Below are positions 1 through 10,742 of a DNA stretch of 64,000 nt, piece by piece. Source of the DNA: Hyperoodon ampullatus (taxonomy: Eukaryota; Chordata; Mammalia; Artiodactyla; Ziphiidae); assembly GCA_949752795.1 (NCBI GenBank), contig OX457061.1, positions 10,187,492 through 10,251,491 of the forward strand, read 5' to 3'. The position numbers and the translations under genes are program-made. Under the pieces are notes generated by a model. That model saw nothing but the letters and a program-made list of their open reading frames with translations, was not told the origin of the DNA and searched no databases. Numbering within the stretch: the first letter of the stretch is position 1; each line of letters starts with the position of its first letter.

Positions 1-480
1 CACATCTGTAGAGCACCTGAGTCTTACACATATATATGTCCTGGTTGTTAGGGGAAAACCTGCAGCGTTTTCTCAGCTTAAGGTCTTCTAACAGAGGCCG
101 TGACAGTCCCACTCCTGGCCATCTCCTGGGAACAATAGCGATCCCTTTGGCACCCCCTGCTGTTAGTAACCAGCAAATTCACTGTCCAGAAGAGGGATTG
201 CTTTAGAGGACTTTCCCCATCTTTTAAAAACATATTGCCTTTGTTTCAGGTTTTTACTAAAAATAGGATTATGTTACCTATGATATATGAGTATTTTGGG
301 TGTTTCTACCCTTGACCAAAGAAAGAAATCTGTGTGCCTGGGAGTGAGCCGGGGGTAGCTCCTCAAGCTTTATTATTGTCATTTTATCCCTACCCTGAAA
401 TCATGTTTGGTGTATATAGCATCACATATTTTCCTTCTTTTTACATTTCAGAGGCACTAAAACAACAACTTTAAAGAATA
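1..480. other. Intron, no recognisable feature
   Basis: Unique-looking AT-rich sequence. I see no repeat consensus, no coding signature and no motif cluster. Confidence 0.5.
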
Positions 481-720
481 TTAAAGTAATTTAAAAGTTT
501 TCCAATGATTCCTCCATCCCAGTATAATTATTTTCATTTTTGCATAATCATTTCCACATGTATATATATTACAGTTTCAGTTCTAGCGTACATATTGTGT
601 TATTTTTACTTAACATTATATTACAAATATTTTGATATCTGTTCTTAATTCCTACAATCTGCATTTATTATGTAATGTCTCAGACCTTAGGTATAAACCT
701 ACAGCTGCTTTTCTAACAAA
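481..720 (-). repeat. L1M-like LINE fragment (decayed)
   Basis: AT-rich text with phrases typical of reverse-complemented old L1 3' regions (a run of 'ttccacatgta', then 'acattatattacaaatat'). It is strongly diverged and the family is uncertain. Confidence 0.3.
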
Positions 721-951
721 CTGTTGATCAGCAAAAATAAAGGGGCTACAGAAACCCTCATGTTTATGCTGTTCCTTTTTGGACTTCACGCAAAGACAGT
801 TCTGTGTAAATGTACAGTTGACTCTGATTTGGAAATCTGAAAATCAGTTCATCCTTGTTATAAAATTTTTTTTACAATTGTAATTATATTGATGTTCATG
901 TTATATAAAATAACTCATTTAATAAAGTAGTACTTGAATTTTTCAAAAAAA

Positions 952-1078
952 TCTAGACAGAGACAGCCCCTGTTTTCATGGAGCTTACTGTCTAGTGGGG
1001 GGAGAGTTGTCAAACAGATCATTCAAATGTGATGAGCAATACAACAGAAAACTGTACGGGATGAAATGGATGCCTGTC
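952..1078 (-). repeat. L2 LINE 3' fragment
   Basis: Contains the reverse-complement L2 signature: 'catggagcttactgtctagtgggg', then a run of AC/AT-rich words followed by a 'gatgagcaata...' phrase. Old and truncated at both ends. Confidence 0.6.
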
Positions 1079-1300
1079 AGAGGATGTTTAGATTGTTTCC
1101 TTGTTTTGGTTTTAACAAGTGATTCTATAATGATAGTCCTTATCTATATCCCTTTTATTTCTGTTGAATAACTTCCTTAGGATAATTCCCTGTGAATAGG
1201 ATTATTGATCAGGGTAGAAACATCTTCAGATACTTGCTTTGTATTGACATATATAGCCTTCTGAAGAGGTATCTATTACAGTGCTACAAATAAAATTCAT
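1079..1300 (-). repeat. L1M-like LINE fragment (decayed)
   Basis: The 'ataacttccttaggataattcc' and 'aggattattgatcaggg' phrases resemble the reverse complement of old L1 3' regions. No ends or target duplication are visible. Confidence 0.35.
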
Positions 1301-2221
1301 AAAACCATCTTTTCAGTCTTACCATTACAAGGTGTCATTAGAAGTTTTTTCTTTTTACTTTAAAAGATGTATATAATGAAATGTCAGTAGTTTCTGCTTG
1401 AAATTCTATTGTTTATTAATAAATCACTAGAAGAATTGTTCTCATTAGCACATAATTTTTACTACATAAATATTAACATATGATCATAGCAGTCTTTTGA
1501 TCTGAAAGTCCTTTTTCAAACAAGAGCTTTAAAATCAGTGATTTTCAATAGAATGAGGTTGGGGGTGGTTTGGGCATAACCTTCCCAGGAGAAGCATCTA
1601 AGGCTACACAGTGTCTCACTGTGAACCCTACCTTCCAGAGAATGGGAAGAGAGATGAGAAAACAACTGCTTTAAACCTGATACTTTTTTTTTTCCTGAAT
1701 TACTCCCATCCCTGCACTCTCACTCCCAAACACACACACCACACGGTCAATCCTTTTTTTATTCTAAAGTCCAGGAGTTTATTCAACATGTCTGGAGTGT
1801 TTCTGAAAACACAAGGTCAAGTAAAATCTTTATATGTGAGCATTTAGAACAAATGTCAATACATTTTCTCTTTCTTCTTTTTCTCAGTTGTCTGATGAAA
1901 TAGTACAAATTACTGACCATTTGCCCTGTGTATATTTTTTTGGTTCAACAACCTCCCATTCACCTTTCTGGTCTAAATTCTAAGTTAGAAAAATGTCTCC
2001 TGCAAATGCAGGACAGAGCAGACCTTTAGGAGTCTCCAGAGACATATGCAAAGTTTCAGAGAGTGAAGTGCCAGCAAAAGAAGTGAAATCATTGCGGCTT
2101 CTCTTCATTCCCTCCCTTTCCTCTTTGCATCTCTCTCCCAGTGCAGAATGGGCGGGAAGTGGCTGCATAGACACTGCACTGAACCAGGAAGAAGGAGCTA
2201 GGTTTGACAATGGAAAGTGAA
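1301..2221. other. Intron, mostly unique
   Basis: No named repeat recognised. It holds a poly(T) tract near 1684 and a short AC-rich run near 1730. Short open frames here show no family features. Confidence 0.5.
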
Positions 2222-2375
2222 TTAGTATTTACTAAGGGCCAACTATGTATATGTTATTTCATTTAATCTGAAAATAGCCCAGTTTTTATTATGACCATTT
2301 TAGAGACATGAAAACTGAGGCTGGAAAGTACTGCTCTCAGGCCTGGACTTGACCCCATGCCTAACTTCAAAGTCC
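2222..2375 (-). repeat. MIR SINE
   Basis: Reverse-complement MIR words in the expected order: 'tttactaagggccaactatgt', 'atttcatttaatct', 'ccattttagagacatgaaaactgaggc'. About 150 bp, diverged. Confidence 0.7.
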
Positions 2376-2478
2376 ATTTTTTTTCCAACACCCTGCTGAT
2401 GGTTGGGATGTGGGTAGGGGAATCAAGTATTGGTCTAGTCATTCAAGTGAATCCCACTGTCTTTAAGGCCAAAGTTCA

Positions 2479-2730
2479 AGAGCATGGTGGCCCCTGGAGC
2501 CAGACTTCTTGGGTGCCGATTCTGACCTTGCCCTTACTAGTGTGTGTGAAATCTCAGATGAATTACTTGACTTTTCTACGGCTCAGTTAAATGAGGGTAG
2601 TAATAATACGTCTCTCATAGAGCTGTTTTGAGGATTGGATGCGTTAATATGTGCAAAGCACTTAGAACAGTGCCTAGCCTAGATAAGCATTATCTAAATA
2701 AGTGTTTGCTGCAATTGTTGTTATTATTAA
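2479..2730 (+). repeat. MIR SINE, near full length
   Basis: Forward MIR order is clear: 'agagcatggtgg...', 'ggagccagacttcttggg', 'tttctacggctcagtt', 'gaggattggatgcgttaa', 'cacttagaacagtgcctag', ending in an ATT-rich tail. Confidence 0.8.
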
Positions 2731-2737
2731 TAAAAAT

Positions 2738-2795
2738 CCTCTGAGGGCAAGAACTGGATCATTAGTGCCCCACAACGCCCAGCATAGCTCCATTA
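2738..2795 (+). repeat. L2 LINE 3' scrap
   Basis: 'cctctgagggcaagaactgg' followed by 'cccagcatag' matches the L2 3'-UTR pattern. Only about 60 bp survive. Confidence 0.4.
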
Positions 2796-2921
2796 CTGTG
2801 GTGGTAATGGAGTAAATAGAGGGATTGAGTAAAGGCTGAATTTCAATAACTTTTGCTGAACACGGACAGGGGTGTACATTGGAGATCTGCAGACATCCTC
2901 TATGGCAGACATCCTTTAAGA

Positions 2922-3075
2922 CAGGGGTCCCCAACCCCTGGGCTGCGGACTGGTACCTGTCCGCGGCCTGTTAGGAACCAGGCTGCACAGCAGGAGGTGA
3001 GCGGCGGGCGAGCGAGCAAAGCTTCATCTGCCGCTACCCGTCGCTCGCCTTACCGCCTGAACCATCTTTGCGTTA
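2922..3075 (+). mobile_element. hAT-type non-autonomous DNA transposon, 5' part
   Basis: It starts with the terminal inverted repeat CAGGGGTCCCCAACC and continues with the GC-rich body typical of this mammalian hAT family ('ctgttaggaaccaggctgcacagc' split by mutations, 'gagcggcgggcgagcgagc'). The right end with the opposite inverted repeat is missing after about 3075, so it is truncated. The CpG-rich text is unlike the surrounding intron. The exact family name is not certain. Confidence 0.7.
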
Positions 3076-3084
3076 CTGCCTAAC

Positions 3085-3140
3085 CCCATCCCTGCGCCTA
3101 GCACAGGGCTTCCTAGAGAAGGAATGAACGAATGAATCTT
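3085..3140 (+). repeat. L2 LINE 3' scrap
   Basis: 'gcgcctagcacagggcttcc' plus the 'gaatgaacgaatgaat' tail is the usual L2 3' terminus. Confidence 0.4.
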
Positions 3141-3346
3141 CAGGTGTCTGTGGGCTGCTCGGGGAGAAGGGGGCCCTTGGGCAAGCTTTCTGTCCCACCT
3201 TGCTTTCTGAGCCCACTTAACCTCTTCTACAGCCCTGTTTCTGCCTTTTGAATACCATGAAGCCCCAGGTTGCCTTCTGTTTTTCAGAGGCCCTCATACC
3301 GTTCAACCAGGAGTCCCCAGTATACCATCTTTCCCTACTCCAAATG

Positions 3347-3510
3347 AGGCAGCATAGCCTTTGAACTTAGGCTAACCTGGGTTCAAGTTTCAGCTTCACT
3401 AGTGACTTGCTCCATGACTGTGGTCTCAGTTTCTTCATCTGTAAAGTGAGGATGGTAATTACTACTTCATGGATTTGTTATGAGGAATGTTCTTAAATGT
3501 AAGTAATGTA
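3347..3510 (+). repeat. MIR SINE
   Basis: 'aacctgggttcaagtttcagc', 'ctcagtttcttcatctgtaaa' and 'gttatgaggaatgtt' appear in MIR order. The 5' end is short and the 3' tail is lost. Confidence 0.75.
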
Positions 3511-4010
3511 CAGACCTCTTTTAAAGGAAAATTAATTCTCCTGGAACTTCAGTGTTTGCCCAAATTTTTTATTACAAAGTTACTTAAACACATACAAATG
3601 TAAAATTCTAGCTATAAATTCCATGTCTTTATGCAATCCAAAAAAATTACAAATTAAATGCAAATAAAACTATAACATTAATAAAATAAAAATTAGCAAC
3701 TTTAATGCAACATGATATTTTGCTGAAATTAAATCACTGATGTGGGGTTTAATGGATGTTAATTGTTTTACTTGTCAACTTGAATCTTCTGATTTTCATA
3801 TGAAACATCAGACTATCATATTATTTGTCCTTTTAAACGATGAATGTATTTTTAGGTACTAGTCCATTATATCAGTGGGCCAATTGATTTATAGTGCACT
3901 ACCCCCCCCCCCCAAATTTTAAATGTTTTTTAATTGGAAAAATAAAGAACATTTCCGCTAGGATGACCAGTTTATGCCAGTCCTACCCAGGATTTTCCCT
4001 GTTTTATCTT
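3511..4010. other. AT-rich intron, unassigned
   Basis: Very AT-rich sequence with a run of 13 C at about 3901-3914. I cannot assign it to a repeat family. No coding signal. Confidence 0.45.
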
Positions 4011-4125
4011 TTATTTTTTGGCTATGCCGCATAGCTTGCAGGGTCTCAGTTCCCTAGCCAGGTATTAAACCTGGGCCACGACAGTGAAAGCCCAGAATCC
4101 TAATCACTAAGCCCGGAATCCCTTC
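4011..4125 (-). mobile_element. Old CHR/Bov-tA-like tRNA-derived SINE
   Basis: Reading the minus strand gives the cetartiodactyl SINE order. The head is near 4122 (ggattccgggctta), then the body with 'aacctggctagggaact', ending in 'gccaaaaa' near 4011. It is much more diverged than the young copies in the window, so it is an old insertion. Confidence 0.7.
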
Positions 4126-4510
4126 CCCACCAGGGAACTGACTGTTTTAAAATAGAAAGTCCTAAGTCCGAGAGCACCCCACTCAGTCCCGGGTGAACCA
4201 GGATGATGGGTCACCTTACTTTCTGCTGTTGTCAGTTGGTTCTGTTCATAGATGGGCTCTCTGCCTCATTTGTCCTGTGCACAGTGTGACTTGCATACTG
4301 CAGGAGATGAATTCTTCAGAGATCAGCAAGTCTGTTCCATAAAGAGCCTTGGGTACACTTCTCCTGTCACTTCTCCTTATTCACCAAACTGTTTTGGCAT
4401 GTAGCTTGCACTGATGCTGTTTGGCCTTTCTAAGTCTATTACTGATGTTAAATAACCAGCTGCTAGGATACTCAACCCTCCAAATCTCACCAGCTTATCC
4501 CACATGTTGG
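4126..4510. other. Intron, no recognisable feature
   Basis: Unique-looking sequence between an old SINE and a hAT fragment. Nothing further seen. Confidence 0.45.
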
Positions 4511-4625
4511 CAAACTTTTTCTATAAAGGACAATGTAGTTAATATTTTAGGCTTGCAGGCCATACAGTCTCTGTGGGTCAACTCTGCCATCATAATGCGA
4601 AAGTAGCCATAGAAAATACGTAAAT
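4511..4625 (+). mobile_element. hAT-type MITE fragment
   Basis: 'ggcaaactttttctataaagg', 'ttttaggcttgcaggccat' and 'aactctgccatc...gcgaaagtagccatag' are the characteristic internal words of a common mammalian hAT MITE. The distal half and second inverted repeat are not visible. Confidence 0.6.
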
Positions 4626-5135
4626 GAATGGACATGGGCTAGATTGGTTGACCTGGCTTTATTATATGTTTATTTCTTGTTCACATCTGTCTAATGAAGG
4701 TCAGGTGGCTCTCCTCCAAGCAGTGACTCAGAGCTCCCCCAGCTGGATGGAGAATGAGGAACATGGAAGACTGGGAATGGTCTATATCCGTATCTTATCT
4801 ATCTATTGCTTGTATAAGTCACTATATATACATCTATTTATCTATCTGTATAAAATTCTGCTTTTCAGTGAAAAGTATATGTACATGATTTTCATTGAAC
4901 TAAAAGCAAAATTTTTAAATTCTGAAACTCAGGAGAGCCTGTGAATGCATCTTTTGACCCTAGGGGGTCCATGAACCTCAGGTAGGAAATGCTGCTATGA
5001 GAAAATTAGCTCAGACCCTAGTGTGTAGGAAGTGTTATGTAGTTGCTATTTGTTGTTTTTATCAGAGATTTATCAGCCTGAATAGTTCACACTAAGTTGT
5101 ATGTGGGGTTTAACTTTTCTTTGGGTTATTTTATT

Positions 5136-5339
5136 TTTTATTTTTTTGCGGTATGTGGGCCTCTCACTGTTGTGGCCTCTCCCGTTGCGGAGCACAGGCT
5201 CCGGACGTGCAGGCTCAGCGGCCATGGCTCACGGGCCCAGCCGCTCCGTGGCATTTGGGATCTTCCCAGACCGGGGCACGAACCTGTGTCCCCTGCATTG
5301 GCAGGCGGACTCTCAACCACTGCGCCACCAGGGAAGCCC
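5136..5339 (-). mobile_element. Young cetacean CHR-type SINE (full length)
   Basis: Minus-strand copy: head GGGCTTCCCTGGTGGCGCAG ending near 5339, A-tail (as T run) near 5136-5147. tRNA-derived A box (TGGCGCAGTGG) and B box region are recognisable. Target-site duplication ctttgggttatttt flanks it at 5119-5132 and 5341-5354. Confidence 0.93.
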
Positions 5340-5383
5340 TCTTTGGGTTATTTTTTATTGCACAATTAATACATGTCCATTAT

Positions 5384-5440
5384 ATTGGGTTGGCCCAAAA
5401 GTTCATTCGGGTTTTTCCATAAGATCTTACAGAAAACAAA
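5384..5440 (+). mobile_element. mariner MITE fragment
   Basis: Begins at a TA with the mariner-type inverted repeat ttgggttggcccaaaagttc, then 'attcgggtttttccataag'. These elements are normally ~80-bp palindromes. The second arm has decayed into an A-rich run, so only half is recognisable. It sits 45 bp from the young SINE. Confidence 0.7.
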
Positions 5441-6200
5441 ATAGGAAAAATTAGAAAATCTGTTTTTCATATAAAAAAATTTCAAATTTCTCTTTGTTCC
5501 ATCATGCAGAGATAATGACTTATTACATTATATAATGATTTACATTTAAAAACAGGAGCTAGTTAACTTAAATGAATCCCTAATTGGAAAAGTGTTTTGT
5601 GGAAAAGAGTGTGGAGCTGGATACCTTTTGATGTTCTTACTGAGTTGGGGCTAGGCTGGTTTTGCCCTCCCAGGCCCTTGGGCCCCAGGAAACCCCTGGA
5701 AATAGAGTTGTCGTTAGGGGAAGGAGAATGGATTACTCTAACAAAGTGCAAATTAGGAGGCTGTTAGTGGACACGGCCCCCTTTACCAGATCAGCAAGCG
5801 GATTTCTAAGGTATCCATTGTTCTTGATTGATTTTGGATAGACAGAGCAAATGTGTATGTAAACAGGAGTCCCTAACTTGCTGACTGCTAGTAGCTACTC
5901 TGAGCCTAAGCATTGAAGTTGTTTGGCTGTCAGGAGTGTCGGGGGGGAGAAGTAGGGGACAGAGAGGTATGGGGGGGTGGCCCCTAATGCTAGTTAAGAG
6001 CTGGATCTCAGCTGGTTTTCAGCATCTGAAGAAGTGCTCCTTGCCAACAATGACCACGCCAAGGCCTTTAAACATAGTAGGACAAGGGAAAATGAAAATG
6101 AGATCTTGGAGTGGACAGGAGAGGAACTTGCGTTGTCCATCTCTTCCCATCCCCCAGCATGGGCTAATTCAATCAGAATTTGTGAAACTGAGTTGACTTT
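5441..6200. other. Intron, unique-looking
   Basis: No recognisable repeat apart from AT-rich text near 5450-5560. G-run 'gggggggagaag' near 5941. No coding evidence. Confidence 0.45.
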
Positions 6201-6216
6201 AAAAATGGCAATGACA

Positions 6217-6408
6217 GGGCTTCCCTGGTGGCGCAGTGGTTGAGAGTCCGCCTGCCGATGCAGGGGACACGGGTTCGTGCCCCGGTCCAGGAAGATCCCA
6301 CATGCCACAGAGCGGCTGGGCCTGTGAGCCATGGCTGCTGAGCCTGCACGTCCAGAGCCTGTGCTCCGCAACGGCAGAGGCCACAACAGTGAGAGGCCCG
6401 TGTACTGC

Positions 6409-6430
<22 letters not shown>
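6217..6430 (+). mobile_element. Young cetacean CHR-type SINE (full length)
   Basis: Head gggcttccctggtggcgcag at 6217, B box at 'cgggttcgtgccc', and an A-tail of about 25. Perfect 16-bp target-site duplication aaaaatggcaatgaca at 6201-6216 and 6431-6446. One of the clearest recent insertions here. Confidence 0.96.
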
Positions 6431-6439
<9 letters not shown>

Positions 6440-6446
6440 AATGACA

Positions 6447-7107
6447 AAAGCAGCTGGGGTGGTGTCATTGCGTTACGTGTGTTGACATTAATGTTTCACA
6501 CTGGGATCCTACTCTGGGGTGGGGAAGAAGGGCTTTAAGGGAAGAAAAGTCAAAAACAATAAAACGGACAGAATCTTCCTAGATCAGAAGTCAGTTAATT
6601 AAATTGCCCTCCTATATATGTGTTTTACTTAAAATGTTTAATATGTCAGGTGGATATGGGAAAGGAATCATTTTAACCAAGAGCTGCAGAGCAAATAGAA
6701 TCCAGTTAGGATTTTGCTATTTGGGAAATGGACCACGGGGTAGACGTTGGAGGATCTTGTACCAGAAGCTGGGCTGCCTCAGTCAGTGTGGCCCAGAGAG
6801 CTCCCAGAGACTGCTGTGGCTTCTCTTGGCTCTGCATAAAGGGAAAGGTTAGCTGCTTTTTTAGGAGGCATGCCCTAGATTCATTGTTCTTTCCTGTATG
6901 AGGGCCTTTCAAAAAAGGGTCTCAGTGGTTTTAGTATACATTCTTGATGAGATCTCCCCAATACGCCCTAAGTGACCAGACCGTTATGAAAAGATATCAT
7001 TAGTTTGAAAACTCACATACTCTTAATGTGATATTGCCTTAATGGTCTTGAGAGGAGGTAGTGGGAGTGAGGGGAAGAAATGAGCGTTTTTGCACACTCA
7101 GTTTGGT
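6447..7107. other. Intron, unique-looking
   Basis: No repeat or coding signature recognised. Confidence 0.45.
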
Positions 7108-7230
7108 GCCCCTAGTAGCCATTATCTCATTTATTCCTTATAAGCAACGTATCTTTATAATATATAAGCTGAGGATCAGAGACAGGTAGTTATTTACCCA
7201 AGGTCATGCAGTTTGGTAAGGGGCAGGGCT
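7108..7230 (-). repeat. MIR SINE
   Basis: 'attatctcatttattcctta', 'tgaggatcagagacaggtag' and 'ttacccaaggtcatgcag' in reverse MIR order. Confidence 0.65.
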
Positions 7231-9192
7231 AAAATAGGGCAAGGAATAAAATAAGATGCCTGTGCTCTTTGTAACCAGGCCTGACAACATGGCTATAAAT
7301 TATCCTAGTTATTTATTGTTTGCTTGAGTCATAGAGGACCAACTGTGTGTTGTTTCTTTTCATTCTGTTGTATTAGCAAACATTTTCATTGTCCAGATTG
7401 TCCTCGTGTATGGAAGTGAAACATACGCAGCCTGTTTAATTTTGTATTTGTAAATCTGACTTGATTTCCTTTTTGGCAACAGCTACTGTCTAGAGAAAAG
7501 AAAAGATTTTTCTTTGTGTCTGTTTAAAGTGACAGAAATATTGGAGTAAGTAATAAAGATGGAAAGCATTAATTACATACTTCTAAGAATTTAAAGGTCA
7601 GACAAGCTAAATATGTATGTTTTGCTCACTGGAATGTCTGTCTGTTGAAATTGTGTCAGGATAACTTTGTTCCTACAATAAAAGCACATATTTTAGATAG
7701 CCATCAACTTACTTTGGTATCCAAAAATTATACCAGATTGTTGCTTTATTCGCTATATATCTTAAAAGTTTGGGACTCACATTTCTGATATTAATGTGAT
7801 TTGTTTCATGATCCACCCCCTTTGGCCATGTTTAGTTACTATGTCTCATTTTGCTTTCCTCTGTTCTCCCCTCAGCTTGTGTTGGAGTCTGTCAGCTGCT
7901 GCTATGTACCTGTCAGGCTAGTGACTTGTAATGTTTATTAATACAGCGTCAGTCTTGCTGTTGAAAAAACCGTGATGCTTCTCAGAAGGGTGCGATAGAA
8001 CGAAGCTTTTGATTTCCAGATCCTGTCTGCACTGTGTGGTGAATACATTCTCAGATGTTATGCAGTTCACTGACCTGACAGTTGTGGAACCCCGCCTGGG
8101 ACCCCATTTCAGCAGGACATATTTGAACAGAAACAGTTTGCAAAACTTTACACACTTAAACTCCTGCCAAGGCAAACTGTTAGCCACTTGAGTTTGTTAT
8201 AAATACCCAGTGGCAGTGGTTGGAGGTAGCCCACGGTGTGTTTTATATTCTGAACTGAATGTGAGTGTCTTTGCGGTTATATAGAGTAGTAAATAATTGA
8301 GTTTGATTAGGGAGAGGGACCTCATTATCCCCCACCTGTGCCCAGCTGGAAGGGGAGGGTCGAAATGAAGCCATTAGCTGTCTCTCTTACTGGCATCTCA
8401 AAGAGCTCAAATACATCTGTGTCTTATTTTCTTTTCTGGCACAATCAGTCGAGCAAGCTAAGCAGGCATGACCGGATTTGGCAAGTCCCAAGGACTCTGG
8501 CAAAGATAGACAAGGAGAAGGCGGAGGGCAGTCATTTTGGCTTCTCACTGCCCATTAGTCTAGTGAGTTATGTTTTTGGAAAATGTCTCTTTTGAGAAAG
8601 AGTACTTTGTCCAATGTCAAATATCACATACTCACACAATACGCTTTGATCTTTAAAAAAAAAATTTTTGTCAGTGCAAGGGGAAACAAAATGTGGCATT
8701 CCCACTAGTGTAAACTCTCTTTATGGATAAAGAAATACCCGAAGGACTTCCTTTAAAGCAGGCATGCTGCAGTTATTATAAGGCTTTCTCTTGCTCATAT
8801 ATTTTCATTTTCTACCTTGAAATGCTCAAAAATGAACATGCATGGAATTGGGACCAGAGCAGGCTGGGAACCAAAGGAGTACGTCTTCATCACGATTATG
8901 AACTGGTCAGGACTGGAGGAGGGAGTGCTACTCTTGGCAGCCTTTTCCCACTTTCACAAACTGATACTGTGGCTCAGGAAACCAGGACGTTTTCCAAGGG
9001 CTTTTAAAAAGCAGCCTTGTAGGTCATATGGTTAGTCTAAGAGCTGGGACATTTATAAACAAACTGAATTTGTTACAGTGGGAGTTGACCTTTTCCATAG
9101 ATTGGTCAGTGGTTCCAATCTGGAAGATATGCTCTCTGGAAGTCTCTTCTTCCCCTTAATCCCCCCAAACTCCCTTGGCCATAGGGAGGTTT
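7231..9192. other. ~2 kb repeat-poor intron
   Basis: Almost no recognisable transposon remnants. Mixed base composition, no CpG cluster, no splice-bounded frame with recognisable protein similarity. Some of it may be conserved non-coding DNA, but I see no motif to name. Confidence 0.45.
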
Positions 9193-9390
9193 AAAACACA
9201 GCCTTTGGAGTCTGGCTGACCTGGGTTCAAGTTCTGGTTCTTCCACTTCTTAGCTGTGCAATTCCGGGTATGTGTCTCAACCTTGCCAAACCTCAGTTTC
9301 CTCCATTATAAAATGGGACTGATGATAACACCTACCTTTTCTGGGAGGAGTAAATGAACAAAGTAAGTGCTCAGTAAATGTTGACTGAAG
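9193..9390 (+). repeat. MIR SINE
   Basis: 'cctttggagtctggctgacctggg', 'cctcagtttcctccattataaaatggg' and 'gtgctcagtaaatgttg' in forward MIR order. Well preserved. Confidence 0.85.
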
Positions 9391-9454
9391 TCATTTTCTC
9401 ATCATCGTATATCACTTCTTTGTATGAAGAAAAGCTGATAGTTATTATATTACC

Positions 9455-9645
9455 TATTGCTTATTAAACATTTATTTTATGACAGGTATTATGTTAATTA
9501 TTTTAGAAGTATTTAGCCCTGACAGCAATCTTATAGTCTAAGAATTAGCCTCATTTTGTAGATGAGAAAACTAGAAGTTAGAAAGATGTAGCATTTACCC
9601 AAGGAAGACAGAGCTGGGACTCCAGAGCAGGCTCTATTCTAGAAC
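9455..9645 (-). repeat. MIR SINE
   Basis: 'cattttgtagatgagaaaact', 'ttacccaaggaagacagagctggga' in reverse MIR order, 65 bp after a forward MIR. Confidence 0.7.
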
Positions 9646-9867
9646 TTGCTGTGCTCTGCTGCCTTCTGGCGTTGCCACCGTTTTTTCAGTACGATACAGA
9701 GCTAAATGACGGCTCTGTTTTGGGACCTCGCCACTAAGAAGCTTCCCTAATCCCCCTCACCCCTGCCGGCTGGGTTAAGTGCCCCTGTGTTTCGGCAGCA
9801 CTCTGAGCTTGCCATCACCTTTGTGCTTATCATGCAGAACGACAATTCTTTGTTTGCTTCTTTGTCT

Positions 9868-9922
9868 TTCTCTCCCACCGGACTGTGCTACTTGGATTAG
9901 GGACCGTATTGTTGATGTCTGA
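9868..9922 (+). repeat. L2 LINE 3' scrap
   Basis: 'ctctcccaccggactgtgc...' and 'agggaccgtattgttgatg' follow the L2 3' pattern. Short. Confidence 0.45.
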
Positions 9923-9942
9923 ATCCAAAATAGGATCTTTAA

Positions 9943-10122
9943 TAGATGAGTGACCTCAGGTAAATTCCCTAATATTTCCGACCTCAGTTTTTGCAAAATG
10001 GATATAATTTATTAGTGCCTATTTGAGGGTAGAATGAGTTAATGCAGATGTAAAAGGCTTAACACAGCACTTGGCACATACTAAGTGCTCAGTAGGTAGT
10101 AGATGCTACTATTATTGTTGTA
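9943..10122 (+). repeat. MIR SINE
   Basis: 'agtgacctcaggtaaattccc', 'tgagttaatgcagatgtaaaa', 'cagcacttggcacatactaag', ending in 'attattgttg'. Confidence 0.75.
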
Positions 10123-10584
10123 ACTGTTGAATAATAACATCTTGTACTCTGCAGAAGCAGACACTTAATAAATCTCACTGGATTTCTCTGCGTTATCACC
10201 ATGATTTTTGACTTCCACCATCCCCACCCAAAGCTGAGTTAAGCCGAGGTGGAACGTACCTACTTCTCTGGTTTACTTTCTCAAAAAGGCAAACCTTAAA
10301 ACCGGAGCCCAGGGTGCCCTGCTTTGAGCTTCAGGGGGGTTTTGACGCCTGGGCCAGGGGCTGCTTACTGATAGTGTCCCAGTGCTGCCACCATGCCCAG
10401 CCAACTGCACATTTTCATGGCCCTGTGTTATCAATTATGAGCAATGAAGGTTGAGATCCATTCCCCCAAATAAGCAATATCTCCTGGGGGTTTTGGGGAA
10501 ATGGGCTGAATGGGGCCTCTTCTCTTGGGGTGATGACTTGGGACAGGGCAACACAAGAGAAGGAACCTCGTAAACCCCTTTTAC

Positions 10585-10742
10585 TGTTTGCCAGCCTTAG
10601 TTCCAGGCGCTTGGCATTCATTGTCTATTTTATCCTCCTGGCAATTCTGTAGGGACATGGCCTCCTCATTTCGTGGATGCAGCTGAGGTTCCCACATGTT
10701 AAGACAACATTTTGGTTAGCCATGGAGCCAGGCTTTGAACCA
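10585..10742 (-). repeat. MIR SINE (diverged)
   Basis: 'gccagccttagttccaggcgctt' then 'ctcatttcgtggatgcagctgagg' and 'ggagccaggctttgaacc'. Weak but ordered. Confidence 0.55.

Noticed and set aside
5097..5454. Overlapping frames on both strands that share near-identical peptides with frames at 13.6, 18.7, 22.8, 32.1, 43.7 and 60.5 kb
   Set aside because: They are six-frame readings of the same SINE family, not a protein family.
6217..6430. tRNA gene signal (A and B boxes) in SINE copies
   Set aside because: The boxes belong to tRNA-derived SINEs followed by unrelated sequence and A-tails; no tRNA cloverleaf is complete.
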